From Chloroflexota bacterium (lineage in GTDB: Bacteria; Chloroflexota; Anaerolineae; Caldilineales; Caldilineaceae), in the NCBI GenBank assembly GCA_003577005.1, contig QEUW01000012.1, positions 1 to 64,000 of the forward strand: DNA of 64,000 nucleotides, read 5' to 3'. Position numbers and translations under genes: made by a program. A model generated the notes under the pieces. That model saw only the letters and a program-made list of their open reading frames with translations. It did no database searches and was not told the origin of the DNA. Position 1 is the first letter of the stretch. Every line of letters starts with the position of its first letter. Below, in pieces: positions 55,362-63,238 of the stretch.

Positions 55362-55435
55362 CCTATCCGAATAACTCTGTGGCCAACTCTATTCGCAGGC
55401 GTAGTTGTCGAACCCACAACCGTTATTCGGATAGG
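55362..55435. repeat. CCTATCCGAATAAC inverted repeat
   Basis: A 14-bp perfect inverted repeat (55362-55375, 55422-55435) with a 46-base interior. It is followed 13 bp later by a GTGC-type palindrome. It resembles a short MITE but encodes nothing. Confidence 0.55.
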
Positions 55436-55447
55436 TTCTAAGCCAGA

Positions 55448-55479
55448 GGTGCAACGCACTTTGCCAAGTGCATCGCACC
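55448..55479. repeat. GTGC-N3-GCAC palindrome family, copy
   Basis: GGTGCAACGCAC and GTGCATCGCACC face each other across TTTGCCAA. It is 41 bp from the stop of the minus-strand DEAD-box gene, again at a gene 3' end. Confidence 0.65.
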
Positions 55480-55519
55480 TGAGTAAATTCATCAAATGTC
55501 AAAAGAATTAGATGAGGTC

Positions 55520-56971
55520 TTACCGGCGACGAGGTGGCCGTCGGCGGCGCCGTCGCCCATTCTGTGGTCGGCCCCGCGTCTCAGCGGCTGGGGCGGTCGA
55601 GGGTGGCGTCAACGGGGCGTGGAGGAGTTGCTGATAATAATCGTCCAACAGCATAGCGATGATGGCGGTCTCATCCTCGCTCTCGGCCAGCCGGCGCGCC
55701 AACGGCACAAAGCGGCGGCTCCGTTCGCTCTGGAGCCGGTCTCGCTCGCGCAGACGGGCTTCGAGCAGTGCGGTCAGCCGTTCGGCCACCACCGCCTCGA
55801 CATCGGCATCCGACGGGAGGGAGCGCTCTTGCAGGTCGATGCTGTAGCGTTTGGCAATGGCGTCGAGGTTCATCCGTTCGCTGCGGTTCCCTACCAGGGT
55901 AATGGCGATGCCGGCAGCCCCCGCTCGCCCGGTTCGCCCGGCGCGGTGGATATAGCTCTCCGGGTCTTCGGGCGGTTCGTACTGGATCACGTGCGAGAGT
56001 TCGGGAATGTCGATCCCGCGCGCTGCCACGTCGGTCGCCACCAGGAAACGCAGCGTCCCCGCCCGCACTCGCCCCAACACCCGCTCGCGTTCGTCTTGCG
56101 CCAGGTCGGCGCTCAGTTCGTCGGCGTCATAACCAAAGCGCTGCAAGACGACCGAGACAAAATGAACCTGGGCTTTGGTGTTGCAGAAGATGATGGCCGA
56201 CGCCGGGTTCTCCACCTCCAGGATGCGCACCAGGCTCCGTTCACGCCCCATATCGGGCACGGTGTAAAAAAGGTGCTCCGTGTCGGTGACATGCACGTGG
56301 TCGCGGCTGAGCGTCAGAAATTCGGGTTGCGGGATAAACTCGTAGGCTGTGCGGATCACATAGCTGGGAAAGGTGGCCGAATACATCGAGGTGTGGATGT
56401 CGCGGGCGGGCAGATGGCGCTGCATCTGTTTCATGTCCGGGTAAAAGCCCATGGATAACATGCGGTCAGCCTCGTCAAAGACGAGCATCTCCAGATGGTC
56501 GAGCACGAGCGTACGTCTGAGCAGATGGTCGAGCACACGTCCAGGCGTGCCTACCACCACCTGGGCACCCTGCCGCAGCGCCTCATTCTGTGCGCCATAG
56601 CCGACACCGCCGTAGACGACCACGGTGCGAAGACCGCTGTCTCTAAAGAGCGTCTCCGCCTCCTGCCCCACCTGGCGAGCCAGTTCCCGCGTGGGGACGA
56701 GGATGAGCGCCTGGCACTGGTTGCGCGCCGGGTCCAGCCGCGTCAGCATGGGCAGGAGGAAGGCGCCGGTCTTGCCGCTGCCCGTGCGCGCCTGGATGAT
56801 CATGTTGCGCCCGGCGAGCAGATAAGGAAGCGCCCTGGCCTGGACAGGCATGAGGCTTGTCCAGCCGGCGCGGGCAGCTGCGGCGCGCAAGGCGTCGGGC
56901 AACTGGTCGAGTTCTACAGCGGGCAGTGGGTTGGCAGGCTCTGTGTTAGAAGGATTAGACGATGGATTCAA
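55520..56971 (-). CDS. DEAD-box ATP-dependent RNA helicase
   Basis: The 483-residue helicase has Walker A ARTGSGKT, PTRELA (Ia), TPGR (Ib), VFDEADRM (II) and SAT (III), then the helicase C domain with VATDVAARGID and HRAGRTGRAG (VI). It ends in an arginine-rich tail (RRRRRRPPRRR) likely for RNA binding. Members remodel RNA in ribosome assembly, decay or cold growth. The start at 56971 is TTG with no clear Shine-Dalgarno, so it is uncertain. It stands alone downstream of the lexA block. Confidence 0.9.
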   Translation of the reverse strand: MNPSSNPSNTEPANPLPAVELDQLPDALRAAAARAGWTSLMPVQARALPYLLAGRNMIIQARTGSGKTGAFLLPMLTRLDPARNQCQALILVPTRELARQVGQEAETLFRDSGLRTVVVYGGVGYGAQNEALRQGAQVVVGTPGRVLDHLLRRTLVLDHLEMLVFDEADRMLSMGFYPDMKQMQRHLPARDIHTSMYSATFPSYVIRTAYEFIPQPEFLTLSRDHVHVTDTEHLFYTVPDMGRERSLVRILEVENPASAIIFCNTKAQVHFVSVVLQRFGYDADELSADLAQDERERVLGRVRAGTLRFLVATDVAARGIDIPELSHVIQYEPPEDPESYIHRAGRTGRAGAAGIAITLVGNRSERMNLDAIAKRYSIDLQERSLPSDADVEAVVAERLTALLEARLRERDRLQSERSRRFVPLARRLAESEDETAIIAMLLDDYYQQLLHAPLTPPSTAPAAETRGRPQNGRRRRRRPPRRR

Positions 56972-57152
56972 GGAGTCTCACTTTTTGGTTCGGTCTTGCC
57001 CCGGCCAATCCGGGGCATCATTTGTTCCTTATTTCTACGGCCATTATCGCACAAAGAGTCGAAAAAGGTATAATCGAGAAGGGACGCCGTCCTAGAGGTG
57101 CCTGACAAAGGAATACAAGGAGACGAGGATCTGTCAATACCGGTTCACCAGC

Positions 57153-57196
57153 GTGGAGGTGTAGGGATCGTTTGCGAACGACTCCTACACCTCCAC
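57153..57196 (-). terminator. Hairpin terminator after lexA
   Basis: GTGGAGGTGTAGG (57153-57165) exactly complements 57184-57196, with an inner TCGTT/AACGA stem in the loop. It begins 10 bp after the lexA stop codon. No T-tract, so factor-independent action is uncertain. Confidence 0.5.
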
Positions 57197-57205
57197 ACCC
57201 CTCCC

Positions 57206-57814
57206 TCACATCTGGCGCACTACCGACACGACTTTCCCCAGGATTTGCACGGTGCGCATCCGGATCGGCTCCATCTGGATATTTTCCGGCTGGAGACGGA
57301 TGTGATCGTTCTCTTTGAAGAAGCGCTTCACCGTCGCCTCTTCCTCGACCAACGCGACCACGATCTCGCCATTCTCGGCCGTCGCCTGCTGGCGCACAAC
57401 CACATGGTCGCCAGGTAGGATGCCGGCGTCGATCATGCTTTCGCCCTTCACCTTGAGGGCAAAGAAGGTGCCACCCCGCGCCAGCACTTCTTCGTTAACT
57501 GCGGTAAGGTAGCCAGCAATGTTTTCTTCAGCCAGAATGGGCAAACCGGCGGCAACCTCGCCCACAATTGGGATCAACAACTGTTCGCCCGTGCGTGAGA
57601 GCGGCTTGAGCACCTGGATCAGCCGCGCCTTGCCCGGCAACCGTCGGATGTAGCCGTTGCGCTCCAGGCTGTCCAGGTGCTTCTGGACAGCGGCGCTGGA
57701 GTGCAGCCCCACAGCATCGGCGATCTCGCGCACCGAGGGGGTCCAGCCTTCTTGTTGCTTTTCAGTGATAAAACCAAGGATGCGCCGTTGGCGGTCGCCC
57801 AGCGTCTTGCTCAT
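57206..57814 (-). CDS. lexA: LexA repressor
   Basis: The 202-residue protein has the LexA N-terminal winged HTH (RQRRILGFITEKQQEGWTPSVREIADAVGLHSS) and an S24 peptidase domain. Its cleavage site is A89-G90 in VGEVAAGLP, the nucleophile is S126 in GESM, and K163 is the general base in EEATVKRFF. It represses SOS genes until RecA filaments induce self-cleavage. The ATG at 57814 has GAGG 6 bases upstream and starts the homology; the frame to 58033 is intergenic. It is divergent from the nuclease-motor cassette. Confidence 0.93.
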   Translation of the reverse strand: MSKTLGDRQRRILGFITEKQQEGWTPSVREIADAVGLHSSAAVQKHLDSLERNGYIRRLPGKARLIQVLKPLSRTGEQLLIPIVGEVAAGLPILAEENIAGYLTAVNEEVLARGGTFFALKVKGESMIDAGILPGDHVVVRQQATAENGEIVVALVEEEATVKRFFKENDHIRLQPENIQMEPIRMRTVQILGKVVSVVRQM

Positions 57815-57851
57815 GGTGCGCCTCGCTGTGGGAAGGGATCGTCGTGCTTGA

Positions 57852-57857
57852 TTATAC
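57852..57857 (-). promoter_or_regulatory. lexA -10 element
   Basis: TATAAT on the minus strand, 37 bp upstream of the lexA ATG and preceded by TATGG. The -35 is not obvious at 17 bp, which may indicate a weak or activator-assisted promoter. Confidence 0.5.
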
Positions 57858-58052
57858 CATAGATCGACCAGGCGCATCGAAATCAAAACAATTTCTGCAA
57901 GAGCAAGCAGGGTGATCTGCAATTGCCATTCAGTTGCGGGCGTGCGCACTCGACTCCCCCTAGTTTCTTGCGTTGGATACGAATCAGGCTCTGTCCGGTG
58001 TCCTATATGTAGCATTACGGTTGTCCGCAACAACTAGATTTTGTGGTGGGGG

Positions 58053-58081
58053 TTGACAAGGGGAGCTTTTTCCTCTATAAT
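58053..58081 (+). promoter_or_regulatory. Consensus sigma-70 promoter of the HerA-nuclease cassette
   Basis: TTGACA (58053-58058), 17-bp spacer, TATAAT (58076-58081): a perfect match to the housekeeping consensus, the only one seen in the window. Transcription should start near 58088, giving a ~135-base leader. Confidence 0.85.
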
Positions 58082-58086
58082 GCCGC

Positions 58087-58106
58087 AGGTAAACAAATGT
58101 TCACCT
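58087..58106. promoter_or_regulatory. Candidate LexA (SOS) box over the cassette start site
   Basis: AGGTaAACAaaTGTTcACCT is symmetric at 16 of 20 positions and covers the predicted transcription start. The minus strand reads GAACATTTGTTT, close to the Gram-positive SOS core GAAC-N4-GTTC. The LexA recognition motif of this organism is unknown, so this is inference from position and symmetry. Confidence 0.45.
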
Positions 58107-58135
58107 TTTTTGTTCCGGTGTTATGCTGGGGTTGT

Positions 58136-58190
58136 TTTGAAAACCGGAATTTGCACAACTCTTCCCTTTACACTCGAACCGGTTTTCAAA
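58136..58190. repeat. TTTGAAAACCGG inverted repeat in the cassette leader
   Basis: TTTGAAAACCGG (58136-58147) exactly complements 58179-58190, with a 31-base loop, 32 bp upstream of the first start codon. Same arm type as 5907, 32514 and 46345. As part of the leader it could act as an attenuator or mRNA stabiliser. Confidence 0.6.
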
Positions 58191-58222
58191 CAGAGCTCAA
58201 AATAGCCGAAAGCGGAGGCGCC

Positions 58223-58558
58223 ATGAACGTGCAGATCAGACAGATCAAGGGTGATATTGTTGAACTGGTCTTCAACCCCAAAGAGGAAGACCTGCGCGTG
58301 GGCGAAAATCTCTCGCTGCGCGAAAAAGGCAGCAACCGTGGGCTGATCGTCCAGGTCATCGAATTTCGCACGGTGAGCTATCCGGCGCTGCTCCAGGAGA
58401 TGCTGGAGCTGGTGGCCGAAACCCCGCAGGCAGAATCCAACGAACTCTCCAAACTCTATGCGGCAGGGCTGTCTGAGATGGGCAACCTCAAACTAGCCAT
58501 TGCCAAAATCAGAAAGGTCGTCACATGGGCAATGCCAACGGCCATGCAGCCGAGCTAG
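58223..58558 (+). CDS. Small protein of the HerA-nuclease cassette
   Basis: The 111-residue protein begins MNVQIRQIKGDIVELVFNPKEEDLRVGENLSLRE, a short beta-barrel-like start reminiscent of the HAS-barrel found in front of HerA ATPases, then a helical end. GGAGG lies 4 bases before the ATG. Its end overlaps the HerA-like gene by 34 bp in another frame, so translation is probably coupled. The HAS-barrel idea is inference; it may be a separate subunit replacing the N-terminal domain of classical HerA. Confidence 0.65.
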   Translation: MNVQIRQIKGDIVELVFNPKEEDLRVGENLSLREKGSNRGLIVQVIEFRTVSYPALLQEMLELVAETPQAESNELSKLYAAGLSEMGNLKLAIAKIRKVVTWAMPTAMQPS

Positions 58559-59787
58559 ACGGATGGCAAATCAACCGCTGGGAGCAGTGGGACGGCTGGA
58601 TCCCCACGCGCGACGTCGTCGTGGAACGCACCACCGACGAGGAGGTCTTTGCCAACGCCACTCGCGACTTTGGCAATCCCATCCGGCTGGGTTACACATT
58701 GGGCGGGCGAGCGTTCAGCGTCGAAGGGCAAGACCTGGAAAAGGTCAATGTGATCACAGGAGTGAAGGGCGGCGGGAAATCGCACTTGAGCAAGGTTGTG
58801 CTGCTCCAACTCATTGCCCAGGGCGCGCCGTGCATCGTCTTTGACATCAACCGCGAATACATCCACCTGCCCAGGGTAGAGACCGAACCGGCCACGGGCA
58901 AAGTGCTGCGCCGCGGGATCATCCATCTCGAGGCCGGAGGAAACTTTCGCCTGGGCGTGCGCCAGTTTGGCCTTGCCCCGCTGATGACGCTGATGCAGCG
59001 CTACGGCCTGCCCGAAGTTTCGGCGCTCCACTTTGAGAACCGGCTCATGCAGCTCTGGTCCGAGGCGGAAGAGATGGAGCGACAGCGCGGCCGCGCACCC
59101 TACATCGGTCTCGAACAGTTGATGCAGATGGCCGAAGAGAACGAATTTGGCAGTGGCTCCAATTCGCTCATCGTCAACCGAGCCATCCGCTCGCGGCTGG
59201 AGGCGGTGCGCAACACGCAGATCTTCGCCCGCAACCCGCAGGAGGCCGCCTCGCTGGGTGTGCAGTACCGGATGATCCGCGAGGGGGGCGCGCTGGTCAT
59301 CGACATCTCCGGCCTCTCGAACCTGGCGCGCGAGGGTTTTGTCCAGGCGATCATCGAGCTGGTCAAAGACCTCTGTCTGTGGGAGATCGAGCACAACAAC
59401 CACCGGTTCCCCTTTATCTTTTTTGAAGAGGCGCATCTCTACGTCTCGCGCCAGAGCATCGACTATATCGTCACACGCGCCCGCCATCTGGGCATCACCA
59501 GCTTCTTTGTCACCAACATGATCCACGGGCTGGACGAGACGATTCTACGCCAGGCGGACAACCTCTTCCTGCTGCGCATCCCCTTTGAGGACGATGTGCG
59601 CCACGTGTCACGCGGGGTTGCTACCGATTATGAGACGATGGCCGCCTTTGTCCGCCGGCTGCGCCAGCACCACGCCCTGGCGATTGGAACCGCTACCGGC
59701 CAATACCCACTCATCTTCCGCGTCGACCCGCTGGAAGGGATCAACACCGCCGGGGAGACGCGCTATTTCTTTCGGAGGACAAGATAA
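58525..59787 (+). CDS. HerA/FtsK-type hexameric ATPase (DUF87-like)
   Basis: The 420-residue ATPase has Walker A GVKGGGKS (79-86), Walker B IFFEEAH (298-304, with the EEAH signature of HerA) and the ARHLGITSFFVTNMIHGLDETILRQADN arginine/sensor region. HerA rings translocate DNA and drive partner nucleases such as NurA, or act in defence systems with SIR2 or other effectors. It is shorter than archaeal HerA (about 500). The N-terminal ~75 residues carry VVVERTTDEEVFAN and LGGRAF, a possible partial barrel. It overlaps the small protein gene and is 243 bp before the nuclease gene. Confidence 0.88.
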   Translation: MGNANGHAAELDGWQINRWEQWDGWIPTRDVVVERTTDEEVFANATRDFGNPIRLGYTLGGRAFSVEGQDLEKVNVITGVKGGGKSHLSKVVLLQLIAQGAPCIVFDINREYIHLPRVETEPATGKVLRRGIIHLEAGGNFRLGVRQFGLAPLMTLMQRYGLPEVSALHFENRLMQLWSEAEEMERQRGRAPYIGLEQLMQMAEENEFGSGSNSLIVNRAIRSRLEAVRNTQIFARNPQEAASLGVQYRMIREGGALVIDISGLSNLAREGFVQAIIELVKDLCLWEIEHNNHRFPFIFFEEAHLYVSRQSIDYIVTRARHLGITSFFVTNMIHGLDETILRQADNLFLLRIPFEDDVRHVSRGVATDYETMAAFVRRLRQHHALAIGTATGQYPLIFRVDPLEGINTAGETRYFFRRTR

Positions 59788-60030
59788 GCGTGTGAAGGAG
59801 TCACAGTCATGAAGCTAAGGAGGCCAGAAAGCTGTCAACGGATTCTGGGTACGAATTGCACGGATTTGCGCAAAGTAATCCGCTCTGCGAACTAAAATAT
59901 AGAAACGGATTCTTCAAAATCAATCCGATCAATCCGCTCCCGACATCCGCTGACAGTGTTTCGCCCTTACCTGAATGGCAAGGGGTGGGGAAGGATGCGT
60001 CCTCACCTTCACACACATAGGGGGAGAAGC

Positions 60031-60912
60031 ATGAAAAAAGCACGCAGCGCCGCAGGGTATGCGGTCGAGTGGTTGAAAGTAGCCAATCAGCGCGACGAGA
60101 AGAAACAGCCCTACATCAAGCCGTCGTCCCTGGCCAAAGGGTGTCTGCTCTATGTGGCCTTTGAGTTGCAGGGTAAACCCAAGCCGCCCTTCGATGCGCG
60201 GGTGGATCGCATCCTCTCCGTCGGCACGGACAGCCACCGCCGCTTGCAGCGCGGTCTCTCGCGCACTTGTCTGGCGCAGGAGGTCTTCTTTGAGATCGAG
60301 GAGTATCGCATCCACGGCTTTTGCGACGGCATCCTCTATATTCCACCCGGCAAGACGGCGGATGAGTCAGCGGCGGGCTTCTGGGCGTTGGAGTTCAAGA
60401 CAACAGCCGGCAGCGAGTTCGACAAACTCAAGGCGGCGCGGGTGCCCAAAGAGGAGCACATCCGCCAGGCGCAGATCTACCTGTGGGGGATTGAGAAATA
60501 CTATGAGGGTGCGATCCCGCTCAAGGGCGCCATCGTCTATTACGAAAACCGCGACAACTTGGAACACCTGGCCTACGAGGTCTACCCCGACCCAATCTTG
60601 ATGGACGACCTGCTGGCGCGAGTCAGAGCGATGTTGGAGGGGCTGGCCGAAGACCGCCTGCCCGACGATGCCCTGCCGCTCGACCACTGGGGCCACACCT
60701 ATTGCCCCTATCTCGACATCTGTGTGCCGGGGCAAAAGGCCGTGGAATGGCAGGCACAACAGCCTCGCACCATCCCGGACCATATCATGGCCGACATCAT
60801 CGCCAAACGCATCGTCGCCAAGAAGGGAGCCGAGAAGATACAGGGGCAGGACAAGAAGAAGGCCGGCAGACGTTCCTTGAACGATCTGGTGCGCGACCTG
60901 GATTGGGAGTGA
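60031..60912 (+). CDS. Cas4/RecB-family PD-(D/E)XK nuclease
   Basis: The 293-residue protein has H69 (GTDSH), D99 (IHGFCDG), E121-F-K123 (WALEFKTT) and Q146-x3-Y150 (RQAQIYLW), the full RecB/Cas4 active-site set. Cys residues C38, C225 and C231 with H222 give an H-x2-C-x5-C end in place of the Cas4 C-x2-C-x5-C iron-sulfur ligands. GGGGGAG lies directly before the ATG at 60031. The 243-bp gap after the HerA gene holds only GGATT/AATCC-type repeats. No cas1, cas2 or repeats are nearby, so it is not a CRISPR gene; partnership with the HerA-like motor is inferred. Confidence 0.85.
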   Translation: MKKARSAAGYAVEWLKVANQRDEKKQPYIKPSSLAKGCLLYVAFELQGKPKPPFDARVDRILSVGTDSHRRLQRGLSRTCLAQEVFFEIEEYRIHGFCDGILYIPPGKTADESAAGFWALEFKTTAGSEFDKLKAARVPKEEHIRQAQIYLWGIEKYYEGAIPLKGAIVYYENRDNLEHLAYEVYPDPILMDDLLARVRAMLEGLAEDRLPDDALPLDHWGHTYCPYLDICVPGQKAVEWQAQQPRTIPDHIMADIIAKRIVAKKGAEKIQGQDKKKAGRRSLNDLVRDLDWE

Positions 60913-60917
60913 CTGAA

Positions 60918-60997
60918 GTGCGTTGCACTCGCAGAGTGCGATGCACTTTATCGGATCTGGCGCCACAGGTGCATCGCACTCTGCGAGTGCAACGCAC
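60918..60997. repeat. Two GTGC-N3-GCAC palindromes in inverted orientation (29-bp perfect arms)
   Basis: GTGCGTTGCACTCGCAGAGT... at 60918-60946 is the exact reverse complement of 60969-60997. Each arm is itself a full copy of the GTGC-N3-GCAC pair. It fills the gap between the convergent nuclease and VWA genes and should act as a strong two-way terminator. Confidence 0.75.
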
Positions 60998-61003
60998 CGG
61001 CAT

Positions 61004-62059
61004 TCACGACAAAGGTTGCCAGAGCAGCGCAAGCCCAATCGCCAACAGCGCCAAGAATGCACCGATCCCGGCAAAGATAAAGCTGATCTCGGTGATCTCC
61101 GGCCGTGTGATGAGCGAGGTGGGCAGGCTCTCGAACACTGCGTGCAGCTCGTCGGCGCTTTCTGCTGAATAGTACTCACCGCCGGTCATGTCGGAGACGC
61201 GCTGGAGCGTTTCCTCATCGATGCCGCGACGAAATCTGCCACCGCCGCCGCCAAAGGGCTGAATACCGCTACTACCAAACGGGTCGCCGCCAAAATAGCC
61301 CTGCCCGCAATCCATCATGCCCCCCTGCTCGGTGCCAAAGCCGATGGTGTAGACGCGTACACCCCGGTCGGCTGCCTGTTGCGCCGCATCGAGCGGGTGC
61401 GGGCCGGAATTGCTCGCCCCATCGGTCAACAAGACAATGATGCTTGGCGCATAGGCGCCCCTGGGCACCGGTGTAGGTTGGGGGTCATCGGGATTGCGCA
61501 CCGTTGGGGCAACGTTTTGGTCGAATTCGGCAATGGCGTCCAGCGATTCGAGGATGCCGCTGCCGATGGCCGTCCGCCGCCCAGTCGTCAGACTGGCAAC
61601 GACATCCTCCAGTATCTCCTGGTCGGATGTGGGGGGATAGATCAACTGGGCAAAACCGGCAAAACCCACAATGCCGATGAGCGTGCTGGGTGGTTGGCGC
61701 TGGATAAACGAAAACGCCGCAGCCATCGCCGCCTGCAAGCGATTGGGCGGTATATCGGTCGAGCACATGCTGCGCGATACATCGATCGCCAGGATAATGG
61801 TCACCTCGCCGGCTGGCACCTGGACCACAGAGACCGGCCGGCCCATGGCCAGCGTCAGGTTGCCCAGCGCCAACAGCAAGAGGGCAAAGGGGAGATGCCG
61901 TCGTAGCAGCGATTGTTTCGAGATCGCCTCGCGCACCAACGACAAACTTGAGTAGCGCACGGCAAAGCGTCGCCGCCGGCGCAGCATCCAGATATAAGCA
62001 GCAATAATCAGGGGAATCGACCCCAGCAAAAGGAGGAATCCGGGCCAGAGAAAGTCCAT
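61004..62059 (-). CDS. BatA/BatB-like VWA-domain membrane protein
   Basis: The 351-residue protein has an N-terminal membrane helix (FLLLLGSIPLIIAAYIW), a second helix near LPFALLLLALGNLTLAMG and a VWA domain with the MIDAS motif DVSRSM. A further acidic MIDAS contact sits in VLLTDGASN, with a C-terminal helix (IFAGIGAFLALLAIGLALLW). Such proteins act with MoxR ATPases and DUF58 proteins in Bat/MoxR complexes. It follows the similar 62133-63140 gene by 73 bp on the same strand. A Gly-rich insertion precedes the last helix. Confidence 0.87.
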   Translation of the reverse strand: MDFLWPGFLLLLGSIPLIIAAYIWMLRRRRRFAVRYSSLSLVREAISKQSLLRRHLPFALLLLALGNLTLAMGRPVSVVQVPAGEVTIILAIDVSRSMCSTDIPPNRLQAAMAAAFSFIQRQPPSTLIGIVGFAGFAQLIYPPTSDQEILEDVVASLTTGRRTAIGSGILESLDAIAEFDQNVAPTVRNPDDPQPTPVPRGAYAPSIIVLLTDGASNSGPHPLDAAQQAADRGVRVYTIGFGTEQGGMMDCGQGYFGGDPFGSSGIQPFGGGGGRFRRGIDEETLQRVSDMTGGEYYSAESADELHAVFESLPTSLITRPEITEISFIFAGIGAFLALLAIGLALLWQPLS

Positions 62060-62132
62060 CTATCACCCCCTGGGCAGAGACAAAACGGGTGCGGGCTTGG
62101 GCCTGCGCACGTCTGGCATCCTGCCCGTCCTA

Positions 62133-63140
62133 TCACGGCACCCGGCTAAACCACAGCAGCGAAAAGGCGCCCCCAACCAACAAGAAGAGAAAACCAGCGC
62201 CGGCAAACAACGAGGTAACCTCCATCTCATCCGGCTTGACCACCAGTTGCGTGTCGAGGTTTTCGTAGATAGCGCGCAGTTCTTCTTCATTCTGAGCGTT
62301 GTAATAGACGCCATCAGTCTGCTCGGCGATCTGTTGGAGCATCGCCTCATCCAGCCGTGTGTGAACCGAAAAGCCCTCGAGCTCCAATATAGCCCCCTCA
62401 GGGCTACCAATCCCCACGGTGTGGATGCGCACCCCGCGATCCGCTGCTGCCTGTGCTGCCTCGAAGGGATCTTCCGGCGTGGTGTTCTCGCCATCCGTCA
62501 ACAGCACGATGACGGCAGGCGCGTACGTTCCTGCGGGCACAGGCGTAGGGCTGGGCGTGGGCGCTGGTGTGTAGTTGCTATAGAGACGGGGCGCCTGTGA
62601 GGCATCGGCAAAGATCGTGTTGAGCGAAGTGACGATCCCGTGCGCAAGCGAGGTGCTGCGTTCAGGCCCCAAACGGTTGATCGCCGCCAGGAGCGCCTCT
62701 TGCTCATTGGTGGGCGGTTGCACCGAAAAACCACTGTCGCTAAAAGCGACCACGCCGACCCGCACCGTGGGCGGCTGCCGCGCAACGAAATCACGTGCGG
62801 CCGCCTTGGCCGCTTCCATGCGCGTCGGCTCCAGGTCGTCGGCTGCCATGCTGCCTGAAACATCAAAGGCCAGGATGACCGTCCCCTCCAGCCGAGGCAA
62901 GCTGACAACCGCTTGCGGTCGCGCCAGCGCCACCAGCAAGATCGCCAGCCCGGTCAGAAAGAGGATAGGCGGCAGGTGGCGGCGCACCCCAAGCGGACGC
63001 CCGCCTGCCTCGCGCACCAATCCAAGCGTGCCGTAACGGGCGATCATCTGCCGCCGCCGTCGCTGCATCCGCAGATAGAGGGCAGCCAGCAGCGGTATCA
63101 ACACGAGCGAGACCAGCATCGCCGGCCAGATGAATGACAT
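62133..63140 (-). CDS. BatA-like VWA-domain membrane protein
   Basis: The 335-residue protein has the same plan as its downstream neighbour: an N-terminal helix (MLVSLVLIPLLAALYL), a second helix (HLPPILFLTGLAILLVAL), a VWA domain with MIDAS DVSGSM and VLLTDGENTT, and a C-terminal helix (FAGAGFLFLLVGGAFSLLWF). The two are probably tandem duplicates. MIDAS is complete, so metal-dependent ligand binding is possible. Expected to act with MoxR and DUF58. Confidence 0.87.
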   Translation of the reverse strand: MSFIWPAMLVSLVLIPLLAALYLRMQRRRRQMIARYGTLGLVREAGGRPLGVRRHLPPILFLTGLAILLVALARPQAVVSLPRLEGTVILAFDVSGSMAADDLEPTRMEAAKAAARDFVARQPPTVRVGVVAFSDSGFSVQPPTNEQEALLAAINRLGPERSTSLAHGIVTSLNTIFADASQAPRLYSNYTPAPTPSPTPVPAGTYAPAVIVLLTDGENTTPEDPFEAAQAAADRGVRIHTVGIGSPEGAILELEGFSVHTRLDEAMLQQIAEQTDGVYYNAQNEEELRAIYENLDTQLVVKPDEMEVTSLFAGAGFLFLLVGGAFSLLWFSRVP

Positions 63141-63152
63141 TGATTAAACCCC

Positions 63153-63238
63153 AGATAGTTATGAATTGTAAATTGTGAATGACGAGTCGCTCGACCCATT
63201 CACATTCTCAGTTCACAATTCACAATTCATAACTATCT
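63153..63238. terminator. AT-rich inverted repeat after the DUF58 gene
   Basis: AGATAGTTATGAATTGT plus AATTGTGAA (63153-63179) pairs with TTCACAATT plus ACAATTCATAACTATCT (63212-63238), 26 bp with one mismatch. It overlaps the last codon of the DUF58 gene and stands before the VWA gene. Likely a transcript end or intercistronic stabiliser. Confidence 0.55.

Larger units (their letters stand above)
54994..55519. other. 526-bp gene-free interval with two palindromes
   Basis: No supported gene. It contains the AraC gene leader (left), a 14-bp hairpin with arms CCTATCCGAATAAC (55362-55375 and 55422-55435), and a GTGC-type palindrome (55448-55479) near the helicase stop codon. The interval 55020-55330 shows nothing recognisable. 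Confidence 0.6.
57815..58222. other. 408-bp divergent promoter region of lexA and the HerA cassette
   Basis: No gene. Left: a lexA -10 TATAAT on the minus strand (57852-57857). Right: a consensus sigma-70 promoter (58053-58081), a near-palindromic SOS-like box (58087-58106) and a TTTGAAAACCGG hairpin (58136-58190) in the cassette leader. Confidence 0.7.

Noticed and set aside
57815..58033. N-terminal extension of LexA
   Set aside because: Family homology begins at MSKTLGDRQ; the extension covers a promoter region.
58525..59787. HerA-like ATPase as a conjugation or type IV secretion ATPase
   Set aside because: No other transfer genes nearby; the EEAH Walker B and the gene context fit HerA better.
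59809..59895. 28-codon open frame with an AAGGAG upstream between the HerA and nuclease genes
   Set aside because: The frame runs through GGATT/AATCC-type repeat sequence and has no recognisable product.
60031..60912. Nuclease as part of a CRISPR-Cas adaptation module
   Set aside because: No cas1, cas2 or repeat-spacer array anywhere in the window.
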